The position numbers and the translations under genes were made by a program. Positions 49,017 to 60,924 of a DNA stretch of 64,000 bases are shown piece by piece. Every line of letters begins with the position of its first letter. Position 1 is the stretch's first letter. The DNA is from Sambucus nigra (Eukaryota > Streptophyta > Magnoliopsida > Dipsacales > Adoxaceae). Location: the NCBI GenBank assembly GCA_949130495.1, contig OX422207.1:371339868-371403867 (forward strand), given 5' to 3'. The notes under the pieces are model-generated. The model saw only the letters and a list, made by a program, of their open reading frames with translations. It did not search any database and was not told the DNA's origin.

Positions 49017-50559
49017 TGATAATACGCAAATATTACGTATTTCATCTCTCGAACCTATGCATTTTAGCCCCCTCGGGTGCCTTAATCTCTATATTTAAGC
49101 CCGTTAACCAGACAACCTCGGTTTATATTGTTAACATGCTATATGAGGTATAATTGGGCTTTTGTAGGTATTTAGGTACTAAGTATGAAGTTCGGACGCA
49201 TTTCGGTGAAGTGTCATACGCAATCGCACGTTCAAGGGCATTTTAGTCTTTTCACAGCTTGGGTACTGGCCCGACATCTCACGAAAGTTGTATCCCTTCT
49301 CGCTAGCTTTGCATGGCCATAAACGGTGCGCGATTCCGAGTTCGTATGAAGAAGTTACGGCAATTTCAGCGGAGGGAAAAACAAGGAAATCAAAAGAGGA
49401 GAAGAAAAGAGGAAGAAAAGATGCAGAAGCTGCTGCTTGGCTCACCCCTGCTTGATCGATCGATCGACGATTTTGGTCGATCGATCGACCATTCTAAAAT
49501 GCCGAAATTTGACCTTGATCGATCAATCGACCAAAATCATCGATCGATCGATGCCCTATTTTTTGCAGATATTTTGCATTTGTTTTCTTTCTTCTTTTAT
49601 TTTATTCCAACTTACTATATAAAGATTTTTTGTTGTAATAAGAACATATTCAGTAGATACACGATTTTAACTTAGGTTAGGTTAGGGTTTTGGGGTTTTT
49701 GCTTGGTTCTTCTTCATTTCTCTTTGGTTGGACACCCCATTTGGATTGAAAGTTGACTATTCATCTCCCTTACCACATAATATGGTTGTATTTACTTCGT
49801 TTCTTGCTTTCTAGTGTAATTTACATGCTTTTTAAATTAGGTTTACTTGTTTTCTTTACACTCTATCTAGTTTAGATTTACCGCGTTTATTTATTGCTTT
49901 TCATTTACCGCGTTTTTAATATGCTTTCTAGGTAATTTAAATTAAGTTGTGTTTGAATGGAACTCACTCGGGTTAACGTGTTGCTTTGCTTTGGTGATGG
50001 TGTTTACGGGTTTATTTCGGGTGCGTTATCCTAGTTATTGCGTCTAGGAGATTTGACGGGGCATATCATGTATGTCCCGTGCTTACAACCTTTCGTGCGT
50101 AATTTCTGGGATATTTGTTGACGCCAAAATCATATTAGGCTTTTATGCGAATTTAGGGGCGTGACAACCCTTGGTTCAATTAACTGTCGAAACGAGACGC
50201 ATTCTAAATAACTCTTCGATCCATGTAACCATTTTATACAAATTAACTCGGGTGAGGGATATTCGACGCAACCTATAGTTTTACTCGCTTTCATAATCTA
50301 GTTTCATTGCCATCGCCTAGTTAATCATTTCCCTTTATGCATCTTTTCCTTTTTAGTTTGTAATCACGTTTTACGCTTTCATTTCAGAGTATTAAATCAA
50401 TTAAATTCTAGCAACTCGTCCCTGTGAATTTTTGATACCCGACTTACCGCTGTGCTTGCCCCACAAGTGTAGTTGTAATTTAAATTTGTTTGTATAGTCG
50501 GGGCGAGGCAGAAAACAACGATTGTGGCCTTACGCGACCACACTTCTCGCGCGCTATCA
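49017..50559 (+). repeat. 3' LTR of the LARD
   Basis: 1543 bp, closely matching 44129-45637. It is slightly longer through small insertions, including one near 49890. Confidence 0.88.
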
Positions 50560-51332
50560 ACAGACTCGACAAGGAGATGTGTGATAATATTAATGTCATT
50601 TTGGTGTAAATCACCAGTGGCGGGAGGACCGTTATACCTAATAATAAAGTGAGAACAATTCGTCCTGGTTAATTCAAACACATTAACATCGTGGGACTTG
50701 GGTTAATTTAAAATAATATTGGTGTGGCACATTTAAACCTTGCGGGTACTTAGAAATTTATTGTTAAAGATTATAGACTCTCTTAATTAAAATATTCTAT
50801 TGTTATGGTCGATATGTATAGCACTATTGTCTGGGTTCAAGGACCTTAATTGAATGGAGTAGCCGGTATTCATGCTCAGGGATTTGTCGGTGACACATGC
50901 GTTGACTAATATTTTCATGGATTTAATTGGAGTTGCTGCATAGAAATTATTGGAGATCATTTGGAAGTGCAGCTGGAGCCATATAATTGTTTAGTAGTTT
51001 ATTTCTTCTCCTATTCAGTCGTATTTATTGTGAGACTATATTTGGGTTTTTATTGGGCCTTTCTGTTCCAAAGTTGTCTTAAAATTTCACTTTGGTTTAA
51101 TTTATTGTAATAATTTAGAGACTTGGAGATTTTATGCGATAGACTTTATATCTCACTTTGGTGATAAATCAGTTGGATGTTCTTAATATTTTGGGATTTA
51201 TTTAAAATATTCATCTAGTGGATTAAAATTAATATGTCTCACATCTGTCACATGCTAAGGATGATATTTAATTTATTAAATCCCGACTTAATTTTGGTGG
51301 CGGCCGACGCTAGAATTTAGCGGGGTGTTACA
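50560..51332 (+). repeat. LTR A, second part
   Basis: It continues LTR A after the LARD and matches 53620-54386. It ends CGGGGTGTTACA just before the primer site. Confidence 0.85.
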
Positions 51333-51933
51333 GATGGTATCTGAGCATGATCTTAGGTCTCGTAGGTTATGAGTCCGTTTAGCTTCCGCGTTACCAATCT
51401 TTGATTCCCTTTGTTGATTCATACTTTCTAAGATAGTGATCACATCATACGTGTTAGCGAAGTGTGGAAATAGGAATGTCGATGAGAATGATGTGTTAGC
51501 ATTATAATGACTTGGAGTTTTGTGTTGATTGTTGTAATTGAGGTTCGAATTAGTAATCTCTATGCGAGTATCATTAGAGGTGATTTGGAGATAAGAGTTA
51601 TTTTGGATATTGCTAGTGCAATTGTTGGTTATTGTAAGTATCTATTTTGTGATGTGAAGAAATTTGAGGACCTTGGTGTTTAGATGACTTTTGAAGATTT
51701 AATCGGGTGGTGATTCGTGAGAGCGCATAGTACGTCGTTATTTTCATAGTTATGTATATATATAGGTGATATGCACTATATTTTCGATTGTGGGATTTTG
51801 TGCGGCTAGTGTTGGGCGTATGAGCTCCCGGTTTTGGCACTTTACGGGTATGCATATATGAGACTTATATTGTCTTATGCGTTTGGATTTTTGTCAAATT
51901 TTGTGGACGAAATTTCTTGTTAGTGGGGAAGTA
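51333..51933 (+). other. Interior of the coding-free LTR element
   Basis: A primer site (51335-51346) and purine tract are present, but the 600 bases between hold no recognisable coding. Confidence 0.75.
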
Positions 51934-54386
51934 TGAAACAACCCGAAATTTTAAATGGGTATTTTTAAATAAAATTGGACTTTTGTCAACAGGGGTCGCG
52001 CAGGAGGTGAACTTGCGTGATTTTTGTAGGACGTTTTATTGGGATTAAAAATAATTTGACCATATTTATTGGATGCTAAAAATAGGCCTAAGAGTTCCAT
52101 GAGGTCAAAAGTCGAAAAATGAATAAATAAATAAAATATTATTATTTTATTCAAAAAAATAAAAGTGCTCAGAAAATTCTGAAAATCATCCAACCGACTC
52201 AAAATTTAATTTTGAGCAACTTACCCTTCTTCGGTATTTCCAAAAATATCATTTAGACCCGATTTAGGCAATTTTTCGGTTCGGCCATACCACATTTTTG
52301 ACAATTTTTTTTTTTTTTTTAAACCCTTAATGTTATATATATACCTAATTTCGGGGTTAGGTTTTGAAGACTCATTCTCCACTCACCCTAGAGCAACCAA
52401 CCCTCTTTTTCTCGATCCTTTTCCACCTCCAAACCTTAACCTCCATTAAAACCCATTTTCAAGCTCAATTTTTAGGGCCGAAACATAAATATCTCAAAGT
52501 GGTTCAAGAGGGTTTTTCGATCAACTTTTCAAGGAGAACCCGAATCTCTCATCAATTTCCACATCTAAAAATCAGGCATGTTTATCCTATTCTTTTTCCT
52601 TAGTGTTTTGTGTCTTGATTATAACCTCCATTAAAACTCACACGTTCTAAAATAAATTAAGAAATTATGGGGATGTTTTGTGAAAATAATTATAATTTTG
52701 TTGTTATTTGGATTGTATTTACTTAGTTGGTGATATCGTGGGTATAAACATGTAGAGGAGCCCTTAGTAATTTAATTTAGATGTTTATGTAAAAATTCCA
52801 AAATTACTTAAATTACTTGTGCTAGAAAATAAATAGCTATTATGGAACTTGCGAGTCATTATGATTCGAAAAAAAAATCATAATAATTACGTGTTCTTGA
52901 TTTCCCCATATTTAGATTAAAAATCATTTATTGAGAATTTGGTGTTGTTGAGAATATTATCATAAATCGTTGATTATGTCAAATATGAAATATTATAATA
53001 TTGAATATTTCGAGAACGTTAGTATTTTAGATAATTAGTTTTCACCCCTTGTTATAGTACACTTATTAGGTATGGTACTAGTAAGTGGGATCTTGTTGCG
53101 ATTTATACTAATTAGTTTTGGGACTAATTAATATAAATCTATGCGGGTTATATAAATTGGGGTGGGAGCAAATTCTCTATATTTACCATTGTTATGATAA
53201 CCTAGGATTGATATCTAGGTGAAGTAAAAATTTTATAATCATCATTTATTAATGATGGGATGAAATTGTATTTCGGGAACTTTTAATTGGGACTAAGGAA
53301 TATTTTGAGGATTTTCACATCGCTTTTAAGGGTGGGAAAAATTTATGTGAATAACTAGTATGAGAAATTTTGGAAAATTAATACCGCAAGACTAAAATTG
53401 GTATTATAATTGTTGGCGACATAATGTTTCTAGGATCGACAGTTTAACCAGGTGAGATGACGATTTATGTCGTGTCGTGTGTGGAACCTTGTCATATCGC
53501 AAGGATCGCAGGGTCAAAACGAATCAGACGGCGGACTTGACAAGGGGATGTGTGTGTGTGTGTGTGTGGAACCTTGTCATATTGCGAGGGTCGCAGTGTA
53601 AAAACGGATCAGACGGCGGACTTGACAAGGGGATGTGTGGTAATATTAATGTCATTTTGGTGTAAATCACCCATGGCGGGAGGACCGCTATACCTAATAA
53701 TAAAGTGAGAACAATTCATCTTGGTTAATTCAAACACATTAACATCGTGGGACTTGGGTTAATTTAAAATAATATTGGTGTGGCACATTTAAACCTTGCG
53801 GGTACTTAGAAATTTATTGTTAAAGATTATAAAATCTCTTAATTAAAATATTCTATTGTTATGGTCGATATGCATAGAACTATTATCTGGGTTCCAGGAC
53901 CCTAATTGAAAGGAGTAGTCGGTAATCATGATCAGGACTTTGGTTGTGACACATGCGTTGGCTAATATTTTCAGGGATTTAATTGCAGTAGGTGCATGGA
54001 AATTATTGGAGATCATATGGAAGTGCAACTAGAGCTATATAATTGTTTAGTAGTTTATTTCTTCTCCTATTCAGTCGTATTTATTGTGAGACTATATTTG
54101 GGTTTTTATTGGGACTTTCGGTTCCAAAGTTGTCTTAAAATTTCAGTTCGGTTTAATTTATTGTAATAATTGAGAGACTTGGAGATTTCATGCGATAGAC
54201 TTTATATCGCACTTTGGTGGTAAATCAGTTGGATGTTCTTAATATTTGGGATTTATTTAAAATATTCATCTTGTGGATTAAAATTAATATGTCTCGCATC
54301 TGTCACATGCTAAGGATGGTATTTAATTTATTAACCCCCGGCTTAATTTTGGTGGCGGCCGACACCAAAATTTAGCGTGGTGTTAT
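51934..54386 (+). repeat. LTR B
   Basis: It starts TGAAACAACCCG, with a changed third base relative to LTR A. It contains a tandem duplication of about 88 bp near 53480-53640 with a (GT)n run, also present in LTR A. Confidence 0.86.
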
Positions 54387-55003
54387 ATTTTGCAGCGGTT
54401 CAAGTGATCAGAATTTCGAGATTGGAGAATGCGAAGGCTGACGCTCTAGCTTGGTTAGCCTCAGCTACTCGCACCGAGCTACGACGAACGATTCCTATTG
54501 AGATATTAGTAGACCGGAGCATTGATGAAGATTTGATGGTGAGATTCATTACTTTGGACACGGGACCTTCCTGGATGGATCCCATCAGGGCATATATTGA
54601 AGAAGAAATTCTACCAACCGACGAACTTACAGCCAAGAGGGTGAAGTTTAAAGTTGCTCGGTATGTATTGAACAATGGAGTTTTGTACAGAAGGGGTATA
54701 ATAGCAGGTCTACGGAGATGTGTGTACCCATCAGAAGTTAAAGATCTGATAGAGGAAATTCATGAAAGGTCTTGTGGGGCTCATGTGGCGGGACGAACTC
54801 TTCGACAAAGGATAACGACGCAAGGTTACTATTGGCCAACAATGCGAGCTGATTGTACAGCTTATTCCAAGAAATGTGATAAGTGTCAACATTTTTCTAC
54901 CATCCGAAGAACTCCCGGGGCCTTATTAAACCCAATCACCTCACCTTGGTCGTTCGCTATGTGGGGAATAGACTTGGTTGGGCCTCTGCCAACTACCAAA
55001 TGA
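54387..55003 (+). pseudogene. Tat RNase H end and integrase N-terminal half
   Basis: It reads ISRLENAKADALAWLAS (the end of RNase H), then YRRG, the zinc finger IHERSCGAHVAGRTL with CDKCQHF, and WGIDLVGPLP with the first catalytic Asp. The upstream RNase H domain is absent. It is open to a stop at 55001. Confidence 0.88.
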
Positions 55004-55790
55004 TGATTCAAATACCTGGTGGTCGCTGTTGATTATTTCACCAAATGGGTAAAAGTTGAACCTCTGACTGACATGGCTTATGAAAGGGTTTACCAGTTCA
55101 TTTGGAAGAGTATTATTTGCAGATATGGTCTACCGCGTGCTTTCATCACTGAACATGGTACCCAATTTGATAATGAGGAGTTTGCTGCGTATTATCACCA
55201 GTCCAATGTCCAAAAGATTCATTCTGCACCAGGCCATCCAAGAGCAATCGGCAAACTGAAGTGACGAACAGGAATCTGCTTAACGTGTTGAAGAAACGGT
55301 TGGATGATGTGAAAGGGAATTGGATTAACGAGCTACATTATATGTTATGGGCTTATTGAATTACTCCCCGAACAGCAACTGAGGAATATCCCTGCATGCT
55401 AGCCTTTGGAAGTGGAGCGGTCATACCCGCTGAGCTGGGCCTACCTACTCATAGGGTGCTAAATTTTAACTCTCCAGTAAGCGATTTGATGAGACATTTA
55501 GACTTGGACATGCTCGAGGAAGTGTGAGAGGATGTTACAATCGGGAACGCAACTTACCAGTAAATAACTACCATGTTCTATAATAAAAGAGTCAAGAAAT
55601 GTGATCTTAAGGAGGGAGATTATGTGCTGAAGAAAGTGATTTAGAAGCATAATAAGTTGGAAGCCAACTGGCATGGGCCTTATCGTGTAACCGCAATTGT
55701 TCGACCTGGAACATACAGAATAACAACCTTAAATGGGGAAGAATTAAAAAATCCATGGAATGCAGAGCACCTGCGTAAGTATTATCAGTA
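55004..55790 (+). pseudogene. Tat integrase C-terminal half
   Basis: It reads VDYFTKWVKVEPL, then FITEHGTQFDNEEF, where the catalytic Asp (usually SDNG) is Glu, and PRAIGKLK, where the catalytic Glu is Lys. The C-terminus (YNKRVKKCDLKEGDYVLK, then NAEHLRKYY) follows with stops at 55261, 55357, 55525, 55558 and 55642. Confidence 0.85.
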
Positions 55791-55899
55791 ACGTAGATTC
55801 ACATGTATGACAGTATTTCAAATATGAATAGAAATGATATTTGCTATATATTCTTTTTAGTTCATTTTTTTGCTTTGGAATAATAGTGCTACACACTAC

Positions 55900-56025
55900 G
55901 CCAACTACGGTTGGTCGGCATATCAACAATCGCCAACTACGGTTGGTCGGCATATCAACAACCACCAGCTACGATTGGTCGGCATATCAGTAACCACCAA
56001 CTAAGGTTGGTCGGCATCAATAAAC
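55900..56025 (+). repeat. 32-bp tandem repeat, four copies
   Basis: GCCAACTACGGTTGGTCGGC recurs at 55900, 55932, 55964 and 55996, exactly 32 bases apart. It lies between integrase and the 3' LTR, where Tat-lineage elements often carry tandem repeats. Confidence 0.93.
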
Positions 56026-56421
56026 TTAGCTAACAATGTTGGCATAACAATCATATAAGGCAACGCCTGTTTGATTATGGGTGACCTCAAGGGGCATCCA
56101 AAACTAGGCAAGGAGATGGGTGGCCTCACGGGGCGTCCACTGTCTAGGCACTAAGGTAATCTAGATAAGATTGCTATAACTAAGCAGGACCATGGGATAA
56201 AATTCATTCAATTGCTTAGGCACTTATGGGTGACAAGTCACTACAATTAGGCAACAAATTGGGCAAAGTTCCATTGTCTAGGCAATTAAAACAAAATAGG
56301 ACAATTTGTCCCTTTATACACACTCATCAAAAGATAATATGATAATAAAAACCTCTTATAAATTATTTCCAAGGAAAGAAAATTATAAAGGATCAACTTT
56401 TCTTCATTCAATACAAATTTC

Positions 56422-57675
56422 CTATTCTATTGGCCTTTTTCTTTCAGATTTTGGTACAGGTTCCATTCCAGTTGGAGGATCATCTAAAGCATAAGGATAC
56501 TTGATGAAATTCATATCTCGTAGCATTCTGATGTTGCTCGGACTCAGTCGATCAAGTAGATGTTGAGGTCGGGGTATCTCAAACTCTTCATGAAGCTGGT
56601 AATCACCAAGATACCCGGAGATCAAACACATAGGAATGGCACGAGCTAGAATTCAGCTGGCATCCAGTTTAAAGGGAAGATTAGGCAGATCAAGTACTCC
56701 AAGCTCATACCAATCCCATAAACAATTTCCTTGCTTAAGCTTCATCATAGTCAAGCTGTTCAACCATTCCTATTTATATCCCTCGTTATTTGCTTATTTC
56801 AACCGAGCATCGAGATGGCATAGAGCTTCATTGTATCCCCTCATCCAAAACTCTCTAGACTGCTTATGAAATTTATAAGTCAATCTCTCAAGCCGCTCAT
56901 GAAGTTTCTTCACCAAGTTTGCTTTATTTTCCAGTACAGAACTCTGGTTGGAGAGTTGATCGGTAAGATTTTAAATTTTTTAGGACATTTCAGCCAAGGC
57001 TTGATTTTTTGCCTTCATCCGAGCAACCTGATTTGCTAATGCTTGCTGAGTCCTAGTCTCTTCAACACTTCTTCGGCCAGCTCTAGCTCTACTCCGCGAG
57101 GAGGATGTAGGTTTGGCTTGTTTCAAAGCCTCAAGTTCTTCTCTCAAAGTAATATTTTTCGTTTCCAAAAATGAAAATCCCTCATCATTGATTGGGACCA
57201 GAACTCCCGAAGAAGAAGAGGCAGCAACTTTGAGTTGTTTCACTTCTTCTCGCAGGGCAATATTTTCTTCCTCCAACAACTTGGCAATATTCTTATGTTC
57301 CTCAACTTCAAGTTTAAGAACACTCTTTCTCTTTTTATGGGCTAAAAGAAACTTATCATAACTCCGATCAACACTCAACTGTTGATACTTTTTCTTATAA
57401 CCTTCGTGCAGAAGTGCAAAGGTTTACTTGTACTGAAGTTGAAGTTCTTCGATCATTCCTTGGAGATCTTAAATCATCTCATAATAAGCCATATTATTGG
57501 CCATAACCTGATTAAGTAAACACTTCAAATATTGGTATGCATCAATTACTCGTTCAGAAGCATCAGGTCTAAAGATATCAATTATCTGAGCCTTCGTGAA
57601 ATCTGTATGACCAACTTTGAAGTAATCATTACACTTCTTCATCAGCTATGTATCATGAGGTGACAAGAGTTCCAT
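56422..57675 (-). pseudogene. Second antisense frame of the Tat element, coiled-coil protein
   Basis: From an ATG at 57675 the minus strand stays in one frame to 56422 with several stops. The best part (56980-57378) is strongly coiled-coil (LLEEENIALREEVKQLK, then ETKNITLREELEALKQ) followed by an Arg/Ser-rich patch. The last segment (56422-56631) reads MCLISGYLGDYQLHEEFEIP. It may be the downstream exons of the antisense gene at 57945-59978 or a separate frame. The function is unknown. Confidence 0.55.
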
Positions 57676-57944
57676 CCTATAAATAAATTAGTAAGAAAAA
57701 GTAAAAATGGATCAACAATAATACAGATCGAGCAAGTAAAGGAGATAACTCAGAATAAATAACAAAGTCCATTTTATTAATCATAGGAGGAGAAAGTACA
57801 ACCAAAGTAACAATGAAGGGGAAAACAGAAGAACAACATAATTAAAGAGCCGAACAACTCTACACCTTCTCCTTATTTCCTACAACATCTTCAGTCAATT
57901 TGGACGAAAGAGTTTGTTTCTCGGACAATAGTTGAGATTGCTCG

Positions 57945-59978
57945 GTAGAAGTTATAGCTTACTGAACTTGATCAGAGGATTGAGGAAGGGTAGCAGCAGG
58001 TGTTTTCTATACTATTACCATAGAAGATTCATTAGATGCAATTTTATCTTCTTCTTCTTCTTCTTCTTCAACAGTAGGAGGAGGGCCATGGGTATGTTCT
58101 TGAAACAGTTCAGAATCCTCAACAACATCCAACCTCTTCAAAGCTGCTACCCATCCATATCTAAGTATTTCAAACTTGCATACTCCATCTGGGAAGAGAC
58201 AGCAACTAAGGCCTTATTCCATTCTTTGTCCCAGCCAGAGCTAAAGGACTTCTTCACAGCATCTTTCCTCTTCGCTCTCTCTGAGGAAGTTTTCTCCTGA
58301 GAAGCTCTTCGGCAGACTTCACCTTCTCTTCAATCTCTTTCTTATGTCGTTCAGCCTCTTCAAGTTTGGCATTAGCTTCCTTGGAGGCATTCACAGCCTG
58401 CTTTCGAGTTGTATCGGCTTGTTATAGAGCTTACTCAATAGATTTAATCTTCTTCTCCCAAGTAGCCTTGTCCTCTTCATACTTTTGCCGAGATTCCCCT
58501 AAAAACTTTGACAACCCAGCAAGGGCTTCCTCAACACCACTGGATGAGGTTGAAGCTTTGATGGCTTCATCCTTTTCCACGATATTATCAAAGCACACCA
58601 AAAACTGTAAAAATAAGAAAGCCACAAATCAGAGCATGAACACAATAATGAAAAATTAAAAAGATAAGTATAATGACCACTTACTGATGCAAAAAGTTGG
58701 GCTACCACATCGACAACCTTATCCCGAGGAGTTGAAGTTTCAAAAGCTCGACAGTCGGGCAAAGTCCCTGACTTGATTAATTTATTGGCCAAGTCAGAGG
58801 TAAGTACAGCTAGAAAATTAGCCCTCAGAGAAGAAATCCCAACTCTAGAAGGTTGGGCAACAGTATCTACAGGCCTCTCGGTAAGACCCCTCCTCAACCT
58901 CCTTAAAGGAGCATCCCCAATCACAGGGGCTGCTCTTTCTTCAATCAAAGGTGCTGCCTCTTTTGGGATAACATATTCAATCAAATGTGATGCCTCTTTA
59001 GGGACAACAGGGGGCTTCTTGCTCATATCTTTGGTAGGAACAATCCCTTCAGCTGGGACATCGCTTTTGTTTTTCTTTGCCCCTTCAGTACCAAGGGTCT
59101 ACTTGGTGAAAAACTCAGGAACTTTCCTCTTCTTCATCAGATTAACAATAGGGGTACCCAAATCAGAAGAAGATTCTCATACAATTGCTGGAGAAGCCGG
59201 TGCTTGATCAAGATCAACCACCACTGGAGGAACAAGAGGTCGGGCAATAAAAGATGAAGTGGTATTCTTGTATCTCAGTAAATAAGAAGCAGACCTCACG
59301 TGCTCCCCGTTGATGGACTAGTGCAAACCCCAGATAAGTGTCAAACTTTTTAAATTTATGTCACTCTCTTTTGGAGGTTTCCTTTTGCTATCAATTGCAC
59401 AAATAAAAAATGAGTGTAAGTGACACATTTGATCAAATATAAACAGAGCTAAATTAAAAAAATTAAAAACAACCTATCCCATTGCCATAAAGTGGACATC
59501 TGGGACCTTGGTAAACATCATTTCCTTTTAGTGGGGGGTGTTGCCAATTTTTCATCACAACCCCATGATCAAAATAGTCCCGATTAGCATCGGGAAGATT
59601 GACCACTAAAGCTCTATTGGAAAACCTTATTTTTAAATAAAATGTAGTGTCACTGGTAACCCATTTATAACAATACATAATTTCAGGAATTCCTAAGTGA
59701 GTTCCATATATTTGATTCAACCTATATACGCCATTAACTACCCTCCATGTGTTTGGAGCTACTCTTGCAATAAAAATATCAAAATATTGGCAAAACTCCA
59801 AACACTGGGGATTCGGCGGAAAAGAAAAACCACACTCCGCTACAAAAATGGAGGGAAACCAGTGTCCCTCAGTTAAAATAAATAAATCAGAAGGGCAAGG
59901 AGGATACTCTAGAATAACCTAAGAGGGAATTGCAAAATCATCCCGAAACTTATCCAAGGATTCGACAAGATAAACCAT
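57945..59978 (-). pseudogene. Spliced antisense gene of the Tat element, gypsy-type transposon (PF04195-like) domain
   Basis: From the ATG at 59978, exon 1 (59474-59978) reads FCQYFDIFIARVAPNTWRVV and LKIRFSNRALVVNLPDAN, resembling the plant putative gypsy-type transposon domain. A putative 86-bp intron (59388-59473, GT...AG) leads to exon 2 (58685-59387), which is Pro/Glu/Lys-rich. An 80-bp intron (58605-58684, GTAAGT...TTTTTACAG) leads in phase 0 to exon 3 (58604 down to about 57945), which is coiled-coil with a GAAGAA run. Several stops show decay. Antisense genes after integrase are known in Tat-lineage elements; their role is unclear. Confidence 0.68.
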
Positions 59979-60433
59979 GATGGCTAAAGCAAAGAAAGAA
60001 GAAGGAAAAAGTTCTTACAAAAAATTGAGAAATCTGCTAAGGATGATGACAAAAAGAATGACAGTATAATGATAGAGCGAGAAGACAAAGAGTTTAGAAG
60101 TCTGGAAGTAAAAAGTAGAAGATAATTTTATTTTATCGCTTTATAATGCCATGTATCGGGAAGCGAGAAAAGAAATGGTTACTAGAAAAGACGATTGCAT
60201 TTCTGGCAGCTAAATGATGAAAAAGACGCAAATATCCAAGCGTCTGTTGAAGATTGAAAATATTTACAAGTTTACCACTTCGCGCTCAAATGACAAGACT
60301 AAAGAGAAAATTTCCTAAGTGTTGGAGATCTGTAATATAACAAGACTGGGTAAAACATGTCCGAGCAACTTCTGGGAATAATGTTCCACACTCTCATATT
60401 CAATCTCAACTATGAAACATTGGGGGCTTCTAT

Positions 60434-60913
60434 TGATACAAAAATTAGTCATATGATGTGGACCAATTATATGACAACACGTGTCATACTACATGGCAAA
60501 AGCATATATTCTCCGAGCTACTTATCGTACCGAACAACTCAGCACCCCGAGCTACTTAACATGCAGAGCATCTAGTCAAGAAGATCAAGCGATAATAACA
60601 AATTCAATGAACATCGAATTCAATGAACATTCTTATTATGTACAGATGCATATGTCTATTAAATAACAACGTATTGTCTATTCATATTGATAGCCCAAGG
60701 GCCATAAATGCATTATAATCCCCTCCATAATGGGGCGATTGAGAATCGATCATTTACGATCATCATCAAGATTATGGCAAAACACCCAGCAATACAAATA
60801 AGTGGACGTAGGCAATTTTCCTAAGGCTTAACCACTTTAAAAATCCTTTGTCTTATTTTTTATTTATCTATGATTAATTAATTAGATTAAGTCTAGTTTT
60901 TTACATCAACACA
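60434..60913 (+). repeat. 3' LTR of the Tat element
   Basis: It starts TGATACAAAAATTAG after the purine tract TTGGGGGCTTC and ends near CATCAACACA. It abuts the interrupted gypsy LTR. There is no partner LTR in the window, so the start is inferred from the purine tract. Confidence 0.65.
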
Positions 60914-60924
60914 CATATTGGAGG

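Larger units (their letters stand above)
44129..50559 (+). mobile_element. Athila-like large non-autonomous LTR element (LARD)
   Basis: LTRs at 44129-45637 and 49017-50559 begin TGATAATACGC and end CTATCA. The primer site GGCGCCGTTGCCGGGG (within 45641-45660) is the Athila type. The 3.4 kb interior lacks protease, RT and integrase. It holds one broken 400-codon frame, the TTGAGGACAATGTCAAG motif followed by a G-rich tract at 47150-47190, and a 100-base purine run. The flanks GCGGA and ACAGA suggest a decayed target duplication. Confidence 0.85.
42345..54386 (+). mobile_element. Coding-free LTR element (gypsy-type), with an extra internal stub
   Basis: The order is an internal 3' stub (42345-42432), LTR A (42433-44128 plus 50560-51332, split by another element), a short interior (51333-51933) and LTR B (51934-54386). 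The interior begins with a primer site TGGTATCTGAGC at 51335-51346 and ends with GGACGAAATTTC and a purine tract, and has no frame of note. The stub repeats the last 88 bases of the interior. LTR B ends GTTATA where LTR A ends GTTACA. Confidence 0.85.
40102..60913 (+). mobile_element. Tat-type Ty3/gypsy element, 5'-truncated, split by nested insertions
   Basis: It starts within gag at 40102 (no 5' LTR). It runs through protease and RT to about 42344, resumes at 54387 with integrase to about 55790, then a tandem repeat, an antisense gene region, a purine tract (TTGGGGGCTTC at 60419-60430) and a 3' LTR from 60434. Most of RNase H is missing around the nested insertion. Lineage signs are the CEFHKDHGHTT knuckle, the protease motif VDNGSSTDIMF and an extra antisense gene after integrase. 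Confidence 0.85.

Noticed and set aside
58366..59207. Plus-strand open frames over the Tat 3' region
   Set aside because: The minus strand shows coherent motifs and splice sites; the plus-strand frames are shadows.
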